NCBI GenBank assembly: GCA_041662785.1
Contig: JBAZRW010000001.1
Location: 62,001 to 126,000, forward strand
Origin: Bdellovibrionales bacterium
GTDB taxonomy: Bacteria; Pseudomonadota; Alphaproteobacteria; UBA9219
DNA: 64,000 nt
Direction of reading: 5' to 3'
Shown here piece after piece: positions 42,030 through 51,058 of this stretch. The notes beneath the pieces were generated by a model. That model did not search any database and was not told the origin of the DNA. It was given only the letters and a program-made list of their open reading frames with translations. Numbering within the stretch: the first letter of the stretch is position 1; each line of letters opens with the position of its first letter. A program made the translations under genes and the position numbers.

Positions 42030-42893
42030 ATGAAGTTCACCCCCCTCCTCCTCACCGTCCTCCTTTCCGCCTCCGTGGCGTTTGGGGTGGTGAAGGTCGC
42101 CGCACCGACGACCACCTCTACGGTCAAGGAAACAGCGTTTGAGCGCGTGATCCGCACCAATACGCTGCGGTGCGCGTATTTGGTTATGCCGCCGCAATTT
42201 AGCCGCGACCCCAACACGGGGGCTTTTTCTGGCGTTTCTTATGATATTGTGATGGAAGCGGCCAAGCGGCTAAGCCTTAAAGTCGATTGGGTTGAGGAAG
42301 TCAACTTTATGACCGTGCCTGAAGGATTCAAAACAAACCGTTATGACTCGTTTTGTTTCTCTGGTTATCGCTGGACGCCTTGGTCGCGCGTGATGGAATA
42401 CACCTCGCCCCTTTTTTATAGCACCACAAGTGTCTATGTTCGCGCGGACGACCACCGCTTTGATGCCAACCTCAAGGCTATCAACAATCCGAGTGTCAAG
42501 ATTGTAATCTCTGACGGCGGTGAGGCCAGCGCCTTCATCCGTGAAGCTGATTTTCCACTAAGTTCCAGCGTTTCTCTACCTGCCAACATAGACCACAGCC
42601 TGATGCTAGAGACTGTGGCGACGAAGAAGGCCGACGTTGCCCTTTTTAATCCATTAGAAGCTATGCCCTACCTTGTTTCTAATCCTGACAAGCTCCGCCG
42701 CGTTGAGTCACCCCCTATTCGGGCTTATGCTCACGCCCTAAGCTTTGCTAAAGGCGAACATGATTTAACATCCATGTTTGACGTCGTTTTAAACGAAATG
42801 AGCGATGACGGAACCATCAACAAAGTCCTTGATAAATATGAGCTAATCCCCCATAGTTTTGTACGGATTAAAAGCCCTGTATCACAACCCTAA
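42030..42893 (+). CDS. Solute-binding protein 4 of six (family 3)
   Basis: 287 residues, four bases after copy 3. Leader LLLTVLLSASVAFGVVKVAA, then IRTNTLRCAYLVMPPQFSRD, SGVSYDIVMEAAKRLSLKV and FKTNRYDSFCFSGYRWTPWSR, an unusually aromatic ligand-contact segment. The second lobe has VATKKADVALFNPLEAMPY. It keeps the two family cysteines. Ligand-contact residues are among the most diverged of the six. Confidence 0.88.
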   Translation: MKFTPLLLTVLLSASVAFGVVKVAAPTTTSTVKETAFERVIRTNTLRCAYLVMPPQFSRDPNTGAFSGVSYDIVMEAAKRLSLKVDWVEEVNFMTVPEGFKTNRYDSFCFSGYRWTPWSRVMEYTSPLFYSTTSVYVRADDHRFDANLKAINNPSVKIVISDGGEASAFIREADFPLSSSVSLPANIDHSLMLETVATKKADVALFNPLEAMPYLVSNPDKLRRVESPPIRAYAHALSFAKGEHDLTSMFDVVLNEMSDDGTINKVLDKYELIPHSFVRIKSPVSQP

Positions 42894-42905
42894 AGGCGGT
42901 TCTAT

Positions 42906-43778
42906 ATGAAGATTTCGCAGCTCGCCCTCACCGTCCTCCTCTCCGCCGCTGTGGCGTTTGGTGTGGTAAAAGTCGCCTCACCCACAACCACCACAGCTAC
43001 GGCCAAGGAAACCGCGTTCCAGCGTGTCATGAGGTCACAAACCATCCGTTGCGCCTACGCCTTAAGTGGCCCACCACGTTTTATTCCCGATCCCAATACA
43101 AAGGCCCTTCAAGGATCGTTGGTCGACATCATGGAAGAGATCGGCAAAGTCCTGCACCTAAAAATTGAATGGGCTGAAGACACAGGTTATGGCACTTTTG
43201 CCGAAAACCTGCGAAGCGGCAAAGAAGATATGTTTTGCGGAACCGTATGGACAAGTTCGGCACGGGCACACAAGATTCTGCTGACGTCCCCGCTTTTCTT
43301 CGCCTCCATCCACGCTTATGTTAAAGAGGGCGACAACAGGTTTGATAACAAGCCGGAAGCCCTAAACAACGACTCCGTAACGCTCTCCGTCATGGATGGC
43401 GCGAGCGGCTTGGCGGTTGCCTCCACCACTTTCCCTAAAGCCAACCTGTACAAAGTCCCCCAATTGGGAAATATATCCGAGATCATGATGGGCGTGGCCA
43501 CAGGCAAAGCCGATGCGACCATCTTTGATGAAAGCAATATTCTTGCCTATAATAAGAAAAATCCGCAACATCCCTTGCGCCGCGTTCTTGGCCTTCCTCC
43601 GCTCCGGCTTTACGGCGAGTCCTTTGCCGTTGGAATGGGCGAGTTTGAATTGCGCGAGCTGCTGAATACCGCCATCAGTGAGCTGCAAAACAACGGAACC
43701 ATTGATAGCATCCTGAAAAAATATGAGCCAGAATATGGACGCTTTGAACGCGCCCGCGATCCCTTTGCTCCACTATAA
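42906..43778 (+). CDS. Solute-binding protein 5 of six (family 3)
   Basis: 290 residues, 12 bases after copy 4. Leader LALTVLLSAAVAFGVVKVAS, then MRSQTIRCAYALSGPPRFIP, LVDIMEEIGKVLHLKIEWAE and LRSGKEDMFCGTVWTSSARAH. The second lobe has VATGKADATIFDESNILAYN. The two family cysteines are present. Its leader DNA is the least like the other copies at synonymous positions. Confidence 0.88.
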   Translation: MKISQLALTVLLSAAVAFGVVKVASPTTTTATAKETAFQRVMRSQTIRCAYALSGPPRFIPDPNTKALQGSLVDIMEEIGKVLHLKIEWAEDTGYGTFAENLRSGKEDMFCGTVWTSSARAHKILLTSPLFFASIHAYVKEGDNRFDNKPEALNNDSVTLSVMDGASGLAVASTTFPKANLYKVPQLGNISEIMMGVATGKADATIFDESNILAYNKKNPQHPLRRVLGLPPLRLYGESFAVGMGEFELRELLNTAISELQNNGTIDSILKKYEPEYGRFERARDPFAPL

Positions 43779-43790
43779 AGAAATAATCCT

Positions 43791-44666
43791 ATGAAAATCA
43801 GCCATCTCGTCCTCACCGTCCTCCTCTCCGCCGCCGTGGCGTTTAGTGTGGTGAAGGTCGCCGCACCGACTACCACCTCTGCGGCCAAGGAAACAGCGTT
43901 TGAGCGCGTGATGCGAACGGGCGTTTTGCGCTGTGGGTATTACGTCTTTTCGCCTGTGACAATCCGCGACCCCAACACTAACGTGCTGTCCGGTTTCTCC
44001 GTCGATATGATGGAACGAATCGCCCAACGAGCAGGTCTTAAACTTGAATGGTCGGAGGAGGTCACGTTCGCCAATTGGATTCCTGCTCTTCAAAGCAAAC
44101 GTTTTGATGTCGTTTGCACACCCATGTGGCCGGAAATTACAATGGCCAAGGCCGTGGTCTTTACTGACCCCATGTTTTATGCGAGCCTTTCCCCCCTCGT
44201 CCGCGCATCGGATACGCGCTTTAAAGACGACCTTTCTCGACTCAACCAACCAGATGTTACCTTTTTAACGCAGGATGGAAACACAACAGACCTTTTAGCA
44301 CGCGAGACTTTTCCAAAAGCGAAGTTCTACACCGTTTCGAACATGATGAGCGGCGGCGAGTTTTATCAATCCATTCTCGCCAATAAAGCCGATGTTGTTT
44401 TAACGGACAGCAACGCCTTGGCTCAATTTAAGAAAATGAACGGCAAGACCCTACGCCTTATGGACACAGACCACCCCGTCAAGCTACAATCCTTTACGCT
44501 TGTTGTTGAGCGCAACGAAATGCTTTTAAAAGACTTTCTTGACCAAGCCATTCGTGAGATGAATAACAGCGGCGAGATTGATCGATTGCTTAGGAAATGG
44601 GAGGCTGAACCGGGCCGCACTTTCCTGCGTGTCGCGCAGCCCTTTGCCAAACCAACCGAGAAATAA
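43791..44666 (+). CDS. Solute-binding protein 6 of six (family 3)
   Basis: 291 residues, 12 bases after copy 5 and directly before the permease. Leader LVLTVLLSAAVAFSVVKVAA, then MRTGVLRCGYYVFSPVTIRD, SGFSVDMMERIAQRAGLKL and LQSKRFDVVCTPMWPEITMAK. The second lobe has ILANKADVVLTDSNALAQF. The two family cysteines are present. The permease ATG follows the stop by four bases. Confidence 0.88.
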   Translation: MKISHLVLTVLLSAAVAFSVVKVAAPTTTSAAKETAFERVMRTGVLRCGYYVFSPVTIRDPNTNVLSGFSVDMMERIAQRAGLKLEWSEEVTFANWIPALQSKRFDVVCTPMWPEITMAKAVVFTDPMFYASLSPLVRASDTRFKDDLSRLNQPDVTFLTQDGNTTDLLARETFPKAKFYTVSNMMSGGEFYQSILANKADVVLTDSNALAQFKKMNGKTLRLMDTDHPVKLQSFTLVVERNEMLLKDFLDQAIREMNNSGEIDRLLRKWEAEPGRTFLRVAQPFAKPTEK

Positions 44667-44670
44667 ATAT

Positions 44671-45336
44671 ATGTCCGTTCTTGATATTCTGATCACCTAT
44701 CATATGGCCTTTCTGCAAGGACTGTCGGTCACGCTTAAGCTCTGCGCGGTGATTTGGGCCACAGGTCTTATCGGGGGCGTAGCGCTGGGCATTGTGGGGG
44801 CGCAGCACAATCGAAGCTGGGGACGCACAGTGCAGTGGACCTCCTTCGCCTTTTCCGCTATTCCGACGCTGGTCATTCTATTCTGGCTTCACTATCCGGC
44901 GCAGGCGATGTTCGACGTCGTGATCGATCCCTTTTATACCGCGTCGTTGACCCTTTCCCTTGTCAATCTATTCGGGGTTGGCGAGATCGTGAGGCAAGCC
45001 GTCAACGACTTTCCGCGCCAATATATCGTGGCGGGGCGCGTATGCGGGATGAGGACGCGCGACATCGTGCGCCATATCCAGCTGCCTATTCTGTTCCGCC
45101 AACTCCTGCCCAGCCTGCTTGTCTTGCAAGTCGGGATGCTGCACGCCTCACTCTTCGCCAGCTTGATCTCGGTTGAGGAATTGTTCCGTGTCGCGCAGCG
45201 TATCAACAGCATCATTTATCGCCCCATTGAGATTTACACAGCGCTCGCGCTGTTCTTCCTTGCGGTATGCTTGCCCATCAACCTTCTCGCGGCGTGGCTG
45301 AAAAAGCGCTACACCCGCGACTATTCCGAGCGGTAA
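44671..45336 (+). CDS. ABC transporter permease, polar amino acid type
   Basis: A 221-residue inner-membrane permease with about five transmembrane segments. The hydrophobic LSVTLKLCAVIWATGLIGGVA start is typical of HisM/GlnP-type subunits. The cytoplasmic coupling loop is VAGRVCGMRTRDIVRHIQLP, the EAA motif in altered form. Only one permease gene is present, so the transporter is probably a homodimer. ATG 44671 lies four bases after the last binding protein; an upstream TTG frame overlapping that gene is rejected. Would serve all six receptors. Confidence 0.88.
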   Translation: MSVLDILITYHMAFLQGLSVTLKLCAVIWATGLIGGVALGIVGAQHNRSWGRTVQWTSFAFSAIPTLVILFWLHYPAQAMFDVVIDPFYTASLTLSLVNLFGVGEIVRQAVNDFPRQYIVAGRVCGMRTRDIVRHIQLPILFRQLLPSLLVLQVGMLHASLFASLISVEELFRVAQRINSIIYRPIEIYTALALFFLAVCLPINLLAAWLKKRYTRDYSER

Positions 45337-45348
45337 GGGACCCTCCAT

Positions 45349-46080
45349 ATGCTGACCGCACGCAATCTTTCCTTTGCCTATGACGATGGCAAAACCGTCT
45401 TTGAGAACGTCGATGTGGACATTGATCTGGGCGGCATCACCGTTTTGATCGGCCCCAGCGGCACAGGTAAGACAACACTGCTGCGCTGCCTTGCTCTTCT
45501 TGACCCGCCACGCGGCGGCGAGATTGCCGTGGATGAGCAACGCTTTACTTTTCCCATCCCCGCTGGTGGGAATGAGCCCGCGCCGTGGCCACGGCTGACC
45601 GCTGTCTTTCAACAATTGTTCCTGTGGCCGCACCTGACCTTGCGCGAAAACATCCTGCTCCCCGTCCGACTCAGCGGCCAAACGGATGGCCATGAGGAAC
45701 TGGACAAGCTGATCGAGGCCTTTGACATGGGCGCGTTTATTGAGCGCTATCCCAATGAGGCCTCGCTAGGCCAGCGTCAGCGGGTCGCGCTGGCCCGCGC
45801 TTTGATGCTTAAACCTCACTACTTGCTTTTGGATGAAATTACCTCCGCGCTAGACGTGGAGCAAATCGCCAAGATTCTGGGCTACCTTAAAACCCTGCGC
45901 GGCCAGAATATCGGCATTTTTCTGATCACCCACTTGTTGGGCTTTGCCCGCCACGCCGCCGATCAAGTCCTGTTCATGGAAGGCGGCACGATTGCCGAGC
46001 GCGGCACACCTGACATCCTGAAAAACCCGCAGACCGAGCGCCTGTTCCAGTTCCTCTCCGTTATCGCGGCGGCAAGCTAA
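45349..46080 (+). CDS. ABC transporter ATP-binding protein with altered signature motif
   Basis: A 243-residue ATPase energising the transporter. Walker A is GPSGTGKTT, the Q-loop lies in TAVFQQLFLWPHLTLRENI, Walker B is YLLLDEITSALD and the H-loop is FLITHLLGFAR. The signature motif, normally LSGGQ, reads ASLGQ (NEASLGQRQRVALARAL), losing the second Gly. Catalytic Glu and His are present, so it may still be active. The C-terminus is short, without a regulatory domain. Last gene of the binding-protein operon. Confidence 0.9.
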   Translation: MLTARNLSFAYDDGKTVFENVDVDIDLGGITVLIGPSGTGKTTLLRCLALLDPPRGGEIAVDEQRFTFPIPAGGNEPAPWPRLTAVFQQLFLWPHLTLRENILLPVRLSGQTDGHEELDKLIEAFDMGAFIERYPNEASLGQRQRVALARALMLKPHYLLLDEITSALDVEQIAKILGYLKTLRGQNIGIFLITHLLGFARHAADQVLFMEGGTIAERGTPDILKNPQTERLFQFLSVIAAAS

Positions 46081-46269
46081 AATCTGTTTAGCAACAAGAC
46101 ATTAGGTATTTTCTGTGTTTTTCTTGCCGAAAGCCTTGCTTTCGCGGCCAGTTTTCCCTAGAAAAGGCCTCTTACTTTCGGCTGGCGATGGGCGCGCCCT
46201 TGAAGCTGGAAGTGGTTTTGTTTGCGCAGAAATGCGCTCATTTGACGCCTTGAGAAAGAAGTAGACTCT

Positions 46270-46623
46270 ATGAAAAAAGATATTCATCCCGAATACCACG
46301 ACATCTCTATCATCATGACCGATGGTACCGAGTTCACGACGCGCAGCACGTATGGCAAGGCGGGTGATCACATCCAGCTGGACATCGATGCCAAGACGCA
46401 TCCCGCATGGACTGGCCAATTCCGTATGGTTGATCGCGGTGGCCAGTTGGCCAAGTTCAACAAGCGTTTTGCTGGGCTGGGCACCAAGAAGGGCGAAGGC
46501 GAAGTCGCCGCTGCGCCTGCCGCCGCCGCGCCTGTTGCCAAGGAAGACAAGATCAAGCTGACAACCAAAGCGACGCCCGCCGCCGCCAAGGCCAAAGCCC
46601 CCGCGAAAGCGAAAAAGGCGTAA
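46270..46623 (+). CDS. rpmE: Large ribosomal subunit protein bL31
   Basis: bL31 of the alphaproteobacterial kind, without the CxxC zinc pairs. 117 residues: [59 protein letters not shown] and FNKRFAGL. The usual protein ends near residue 75; here about 40 Ala/Lys/Pro-rich residues follow ([18 protein letters not shown]). A terminator sits 20 bases past the stop. Confidence 0.96.
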   Translation: MKKDIHPEYHDISIIMTDGTEFTTRSTYGKAGDHIQLDIDAKTHPAWTGQFRMVDRGGQLAKFNKRFAGLGTKKGEGEVAAAPAAAAPVAKEDKIKLTTKATPAAAKAKAPAKAKKA

Positions 46624-46642
46624 ACGCCTTTTTGATTGCATT

Positions 46643-46676
46643 AAAAAGCGGCCACCCGTAAGGATGGCCGCTTTTT
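46643..46676. terminator. Bidirectional terminator between rpmE and fadN-like gene
   Basis: AAAAAGCGGCCA / TGGCCGCTTTTT stem with loop CCCGTAAGGA. T-rich on both exits, so it can serve both convergent genes. Confidence 0.88.
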
Positions 46677-46695
46677 CTTTGTCCTCTAGGATCGA

Positions 46696-49014
46696 TTAGT
46701 TCTTCAGCACTTTGCCTTTGTCCAGCATATGCTCGATACGCGCCAACGTTTCGGGCGTGCGCGCAAGCTTCATAAAGACGTCGCGTTCGACATCCATAAT
46801 CTGCTTTTCATTCACGATGCCCGACAAGCCGCCTTCGCCGCCGCACAGAACGTCCGCCAGCATCTTGCCAATCGTCACGTCATGCGGCGAGGCCTTGGTC
46901 GTCTCAAGGATCAGCTCTAGCGAAGCCTTGCCCGCTGGGCCCGGCAACGTCATCGTCCAAGGCTCTGGCGGGTTATAGTCCTTAGCCAACGCCGCCACCT
47001 GCGCCTTGGCATCAAAGAGCAAGCGATCGCGGTTCATTGAGATGTGATCCGTTGGACACAAGAACCCGTTAGCTTTGGCCTCCGCCGCCGACTTTGACGA
47101 CCATGTGGTCATGAGAAGCTCAAACACATGGTTGATAGGCGGAACATCGCCATAACTGTCCAGATTATAGGCGCGACCCAACATTTGGGCGCAGCCGCCC
47201 CAACCCGGAATAAGACCCACGCCGACTTCAACAAGCCCCATGGACGCTTCGCAATAAGCCTGTACCGCCGAGCAATGCAAGGTGATCTCACACCCGCCCC
47301 CCATCGCTGCGCCCGCTGGCGCGGCCACACTTGGGAACAAAGCAAAGCGCAAGGCGTTATACGCCGCTTGGCCTTCTTTGATAAAGGCCTCGACCGCATC
47401 AAAGTTGCCCGCCTTGATCCAGTCGCGGAACATGCTAAGGTTCGCGCCCGCCGAGAAGTTGGTGGCTTCGTTATAGACAACAAGCCCCTTCCACTGGCCG
47501 CCGCTTCCTTGGATCAGCTCAATCGCTTTGTGGATCATCGCAAAGATATCGCTGTCCAGCGTATTAGCCTTGCTGGTGAACTCTAGGCACAAAACATTGT
47601 CGCCCAGATCCCACAACGCCGCCGAGTCATTTTTCTCGACGGGTTTTTTGGCGCGTTTGATGTCGGCCAGAACCAAAACGCCTTCGGCTCTTTTCACAGA
47701 GGCAAAACTTCCGTCCTCTTGCAAGAATTCCAGCTTGCCGCCTTCGACGCGGTAAAAGCTTTTACCCGCTGCTTTCGCCATAAGAGCTGGAACAACGCGT
47801 CCCTCTTCCTTTAGCCGCGCCATCATCCAATCCGCGCCCAGCTTGTCCATCAGCTCAAACGGCCCAAATTTCCAGTTGTAGCCAAGGCGCATGGCCTCAT
47901 CAACCAGCGTAATGTCAGGCACGGTTGCGGGGACAAGGTTGAAAGCGTAGCACAACGTTTCCGACAACACGCGCCATGCAAACTGACCGATTTTGTCTGT
48001 GGCCTCGCACAAAGCACGTAGGTCCTTGCCCGCCGATTCCAGTGCTGGGATTTTTGGAGTGACAGAAGGCGCGTACGCGCCCGTTTCCAGATTGATGGAT
48101 TCCTTGACCTTCTTGCCGTCGTCCGACTTGGCAAAGCGGTAATAACCACCCTTCCCTTTGCGCCCCGTGTAGCCATCGGCGATCATCTTTTGGAACAATT
48201 CAGGCTCTTGGTACAAACCGCGATAGGTATCGTTCGGGCCAAGCGTGGACAAGAGGCTTTTGCCGATCAGCGGCATCAGATCAAGCCCAACCAGATCGAT
48301 CAAACCAAAAACGCCCGTGCGGGGCACGCCCATCGGGCTGCCGCAAACCTCATCGGCTTCCTCAACCGTCAGACCCAGATCCATCGCCGCGTTGACGGCA
48401 GATTGCAGCCAAAACATGCCAAGGCGGTTGGCGATGAATCCCGGTGTGTCATGGCAAGGCACAACGCCCTTGCCCAGCTTCTTATCACAAAAAACGCGCA
48501 TCAACTCGACCGAGGCGGGGTCGTTCTTTGGCCCGATAATCAACTCAAGCAAACGCATGTAGCGCACAGGATTGAAGAAGTGCGTGATCATAAAATCTTT
48601 GCCGAAGGCAGGCGACTGATCGCCAATCAAATTGGCCAAAGGAATGGTGGAGGTATTCGACGCGACAATCGTACCGGGCTGACGCAAGGCATCAACTTTC
48701 TTATAAAGGTCGCTTTTGATTTTCGGATTTTCCAAGACCGCTTCCAAAACCCAGTCGCAATCTTTGATCTTAGCCAGATCGTCATCAATGTTGCCCACAG
48801 TCACCAGCTTGACGGCCTCGGCGCTCATAAAGGCTGCGCCCCCGCGCTCCATCTTCTCAACGGCTGTCTTGGCGAGCACGTTACGGTCGGTTGCGTCCTT
48901 GGGGACGATATCCAGTAAAAGAACAGGCACGCCCGCGTTCGCGACTTGCGCCGCAATCTGGCTCCCCATCACGCCGGAACCAATCACAGCCACCTTACGA
49001 ATTTCTTTAGGCAT
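46696..49014 (-). CDS. FadN-type 3-hydroxyacyl-CoA dehydrogenase/enoyl-CoA hydratase
   Basis: Bifunctional beta-oxidation protein of 772 residues. The dehydrogenase comes first: NAD-binding VAVIGSGVMGSQIAAQVANAG, then NTSTIPLANL, FFNPVRYMRLLELI and CHDTPGFIANRLGMF. The crotonase domain comes last (VVYNEATNFSAGANLSMF, GGGCEITLHCSAVQAYCEAS). This order is that of FadN in Bacillus and related proteins, opposite to E. coli FadB. The oxyanion-hole glycines of the crotonase fold are present. No thiolase or acyl-CoA dehydrogenase gene is adjacent, so partner enzymes must be elsewhere. Confidence 0.93.
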   Translation of the reverse strand: MPKEIRKVAVIGSGVMGSQIAAQVANAGVPVLLLDIVPKDATDRNVLAKTAVEKMERGGAAFMSAEAVKLVTVGNIDDDLAKIKDCDWVLEAVLENPKIKSDLYKKVDALRQPGTIVASNTSTIPLANLIGDQSPAFGKDFMITHFFNPVRYMRLLELIIGPKNDPASVELMRVFCDKKLGKGVVPCHDTPGFIANRLGMFWLQSAVNAAMDLGLTVEEADEVCGSPMGVPRTGVFGLIDLVGLDLMPLIGKSLLSTLGPNDTYRGLYQEPELFQKMIADGYTGRKGKGGYYRFAKSDDGKKVKESINLETGAYAPSVTPKIPALESAGKDLRALCEATDKIGQFAWRVLSETLCYAFNLVPATVPDITLVDEAMRLGYNWKFGPFELMDKLGADWMMARLKEEGRVVPALMAKAAGKSFYRVEGGKLEFLQEDGSFASVKRAEGVLVLADIKRAKKPVEKNDSAALWDLGDNVLCLEFTSKANTLDSDIFAMIHKAIELIQGSGGQWKGLVVYNEATNFSAGANLSMFRDWIKAGNFDAVEAFIKEGQAAYNALRFALFPSVAAPAGAAMGGGCEITLHCSAVQAYCEASMGLVEVGVGLIPGWGGCAQMLGRAYNLDSYGDVPPINHVFELLMTTWSSKSAAEAKANGFLCPTDHISMNRDRLLFDAKAQVAALAKDYNPPEPWTMTLPGPAGKASLELILETTKASPHDVTIGKMLADVLCGGEGGLSGIVNEKQIMDVERDVFMKLARTPETLARIEHMLDKGKVLKN

Positions 49015-49235
49015 CGAGTGTTCTCCTTGGATAAAGGGGGGAAACCAGACAAGACAAACCCGCTCGCTAGAAACGGGTCGGTTTCCTGAAAAAGGCGAGA
49101 GCCTCTTATGCCCGACAAACGCTAAAAAAACAGTTAAACCTCATGACCCATCCCCTTATGCAGGCTGTTGCCTTCTTTCATAAACTCCCCTAGCATGACT
49201 TTCATCAAACTATTAAAGCGATCCAAGGGGTTATT

Positions 49236-50252
49236 ATGAAAAAAGTGAATGTGGCTGTTGTCGGCGCAACGGGGGCCGTTGGACAAGAAATGCTCAAAAC
49301 CCTTGACGAGCGCCAGTTTCCCGTTGGGAAAATAGCCGCGTTGGCCTCTAGAGGCTCGGCAGGACGCGAAGTCAGCTTTGGCGAGAAAACGGTTCTCAAA
49401 GTCGAAGATTTGGATCAATTCGATTTTAAAGGCTATGACATCTGCCTGTCCTCTGCCGGCGGCAAAATATCCGAAGCGTTTGCGCCACGCGCGGCGGCGG
49501 CGGGTTGCGTTGTGATCGACAACACCTCGCATTTTCGTATGGATCCCGATGTGCCGCTGATCGTGCCAGAAGTGAACCCTGAAGCGCTAGCAGGCTATAA
49601 AAAGAAAAACATCATTGCGAACCCCAACTGCTCCACGATCCAGATGGTCGTTGCACTCAAGCCCTTGCACGATCTGGCCACCATCAAGCGCGTCGTCGTG
49701 TCAACCTATCAAGCCGTATCAGGCGCAGGGCGCGAGGCAATGGATGAGCTTTTCTCCCAAACACGCGCCGTTTATGTAAACGATGCTTTGGTCAAAGAGG
49801 TCTTTCATAAACAGATCGCCTTTAACGTCATACCCCAGATTGACGTGTTTATGGAAGACGGTTTGACCAAGGAAGAATGGAAGATGGTTGTGGAGACCAA
49901 AAAGATCCTCGACCCCAAGATCAAGGTCGCGGCCACATGCGTGCGCGTGCCCGTCTTTATCGGCCACAGCGAAGCCGTTTTCGTCGAGTTTGAGAAAGAG
50001 ATCAGCGCCGCCGAGGCGCGTGCCGCCCTGAAGAAAGCCAAGGGCGTCACCGTTATCGACCACCAACATGAGGATGGCTTTGTCACGCCTGCCGAGTGCG
50101 CGGGCGAAGACAGCGTCTTTGTCAGCCGCATCCGCGAGGATATCTCGGTGGAAAACGGCCTCGCCCTATGGATCGTCAGCGACAATCTGCGAAAAGGCGC
50201 GGCGCTGAATGCCGTGCAAATTGCCGAACTTTTGGTAAAGGAGCATCTATGA
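49236..50252 (+). CDS. asd: Aspartate-semialdehyde dehydrogenase
   Basis: Reduces aspartyl phosphate to the semialdehyde for lysine/DAP, threonine and methionine. 338 residues. NADP-binding VGATGAVGQEML, the catalytic Cys132 in IIANPNCSTIQMV, and the active-site His in CVRVPVFIGHSEAVFVE. AAGG-type Shine-Dalgarno (CAAGGGG) lies upstream of the ATG. The stop overlaps the dapB start (ATGA), a compact two-gene lysine/DAP unit. Confidence 0.97.
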   Translation: MKKVNVAVVGATGAVGQEMLKTLDERQFPVGKIAALASRGSAGREVSFGEKTVLKVEDLDQFDFKGYDICLSSAGGKISEAFAPRAAAAGCVVIDNTSHFRMDPDVPLIVPEVNPEALAGYKKKNIIANPNCSTIQMVVALKPLHDLATIKRVVVSTYQAVSGAGREAMDELFSQTRAVYVNDALVKEVFHKQIAFNVIPQIDVFMEDGLTKEEWKMVVETKKILDPKIKVAATCVRVPVFIGHSEAVFVEFEKEISAAEARAALKKAKGVTVIDHQHEDGFVTPAECAGEDSVFVSRIREDISVENGLALWIVSDNLRKGAALNAVQIAELLVKEHL

Positions 50253-50980
50253 TCACAACTATCGGCCTTATCGGCTACGCGGGGCGCATGGGACAAGCCA
50301 TTGCCCACACCATTGACTCTCACCCCACGGCCTGTCTTGGTGGAGGCCTTGTCCGCACGTTGCCGCTTTCGTCCATGGGCGACGATGTGCCCTTTATTCT
50401 GACCGATAAACCGGAAGATTTGTTTCCTCAATGCGATGTTCTTGTCGATTTCAGCCACGCCAGTGCAACGGCCCCCTTTGCCAAACTTGCCGCCGACTAT
50501 GGCAAGCCTTTTTTGTCAGGAACAACGGGACTGGATCAAGAGTCCCTTGATATTTTGCGCGAGGTCAGCGCCACCATTCCCGTTTTGCACACAACAAACA
50601 CAAGCCTTTCGCTTATCGTCGTCAAACACCTCGCCAAGCTGGCCGCCAAGCTCCTCAAGGATCAGGACTACGATATCGCCATCCATGACAAACACCACAA
50701 GTGGAAAAAAGATGCGCCATCAGGCACGGCCCTGACCCTTGGCAAGGCCGTTTTAGACGGCAACGAGGGAACCCATCCTCCAACCTATTCCTCCACCCGC
50801 GCGGGCTCGATTATCGGCGAGCATGACATTCTTTTCGCGGGCACAGGCGAAACGGTCTCTGTCACGCATCAAGTAACCGACCGCAGGGTCTTTGCCCGTG
50901 GCGCGGTACAAGCGGCCCTATGGCTCTCTACGCAAAAGAGGGGCTATTACCTGATGGACGACGTTTTAGGCGTGGTCTAA
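50249..50980 (+). CDS. dapB: 4-hydroxy-tetrahydrodipicolinate reductase
   Basis: Next step after DapA in DAP/lysine synthesis. From ATG 50249 (AAAGGAG six bases upstream, overlapping the asd stop) it has 243 residues. Nucleotide-binding GLIGYAGRMGQAIA, the catalytic HHKWKKDAPSGTAL with Lys and the substrate-binding loop, and SGTTGLD are all present. A strong hairpin lies about 50 bases past the stop. Slightly shorter than E. coli DapB but complete. Confidence 0.96.
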   Translation: MITTIGLIGYAGRMGQAIAHTIDSHPTACLGGGLVRTLPLSSMGDDVPFILTDKPEDLFPQCDVLVDFSHASATAPFAKLAADYGKPFLSGTTGLDQESLDILREVSATIPVLHTTNTSLSLIVVKHLAKLAAKLLKDQDYDIAIHDKHHKWKKDAPSGTALTLGKAVLDGNEGTHPPTYSSTRAGSIIGEHDILFAGTGETVSVTHQVTDRRVFARGAVQAALWLSTQKRGYYLMDDVLGVV

Positions 50981-51028
50981 AAAGGTCAAAAAACCCGTTA
51001 ACGCCGCCTATGAAACTAATTAAGTCCT

Positions 51029-51058
51029 ATATTGGCCCCTTATAATTGGGGCCGATAT
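51029..51058. other. Strong hairpin downstream of dapB
   Basis: Eleven-pair stem ATATTGGCCCC / GGGGCCGATAT with one T-G pair and the loop TTATAATT. There is no T run, so it may stabilise the mRNA end or act with Rho instead of a simple terminator. It begins a conspicuously AT-rich patch (51060-51240) that shows no other gene. Confidence 0.6.
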
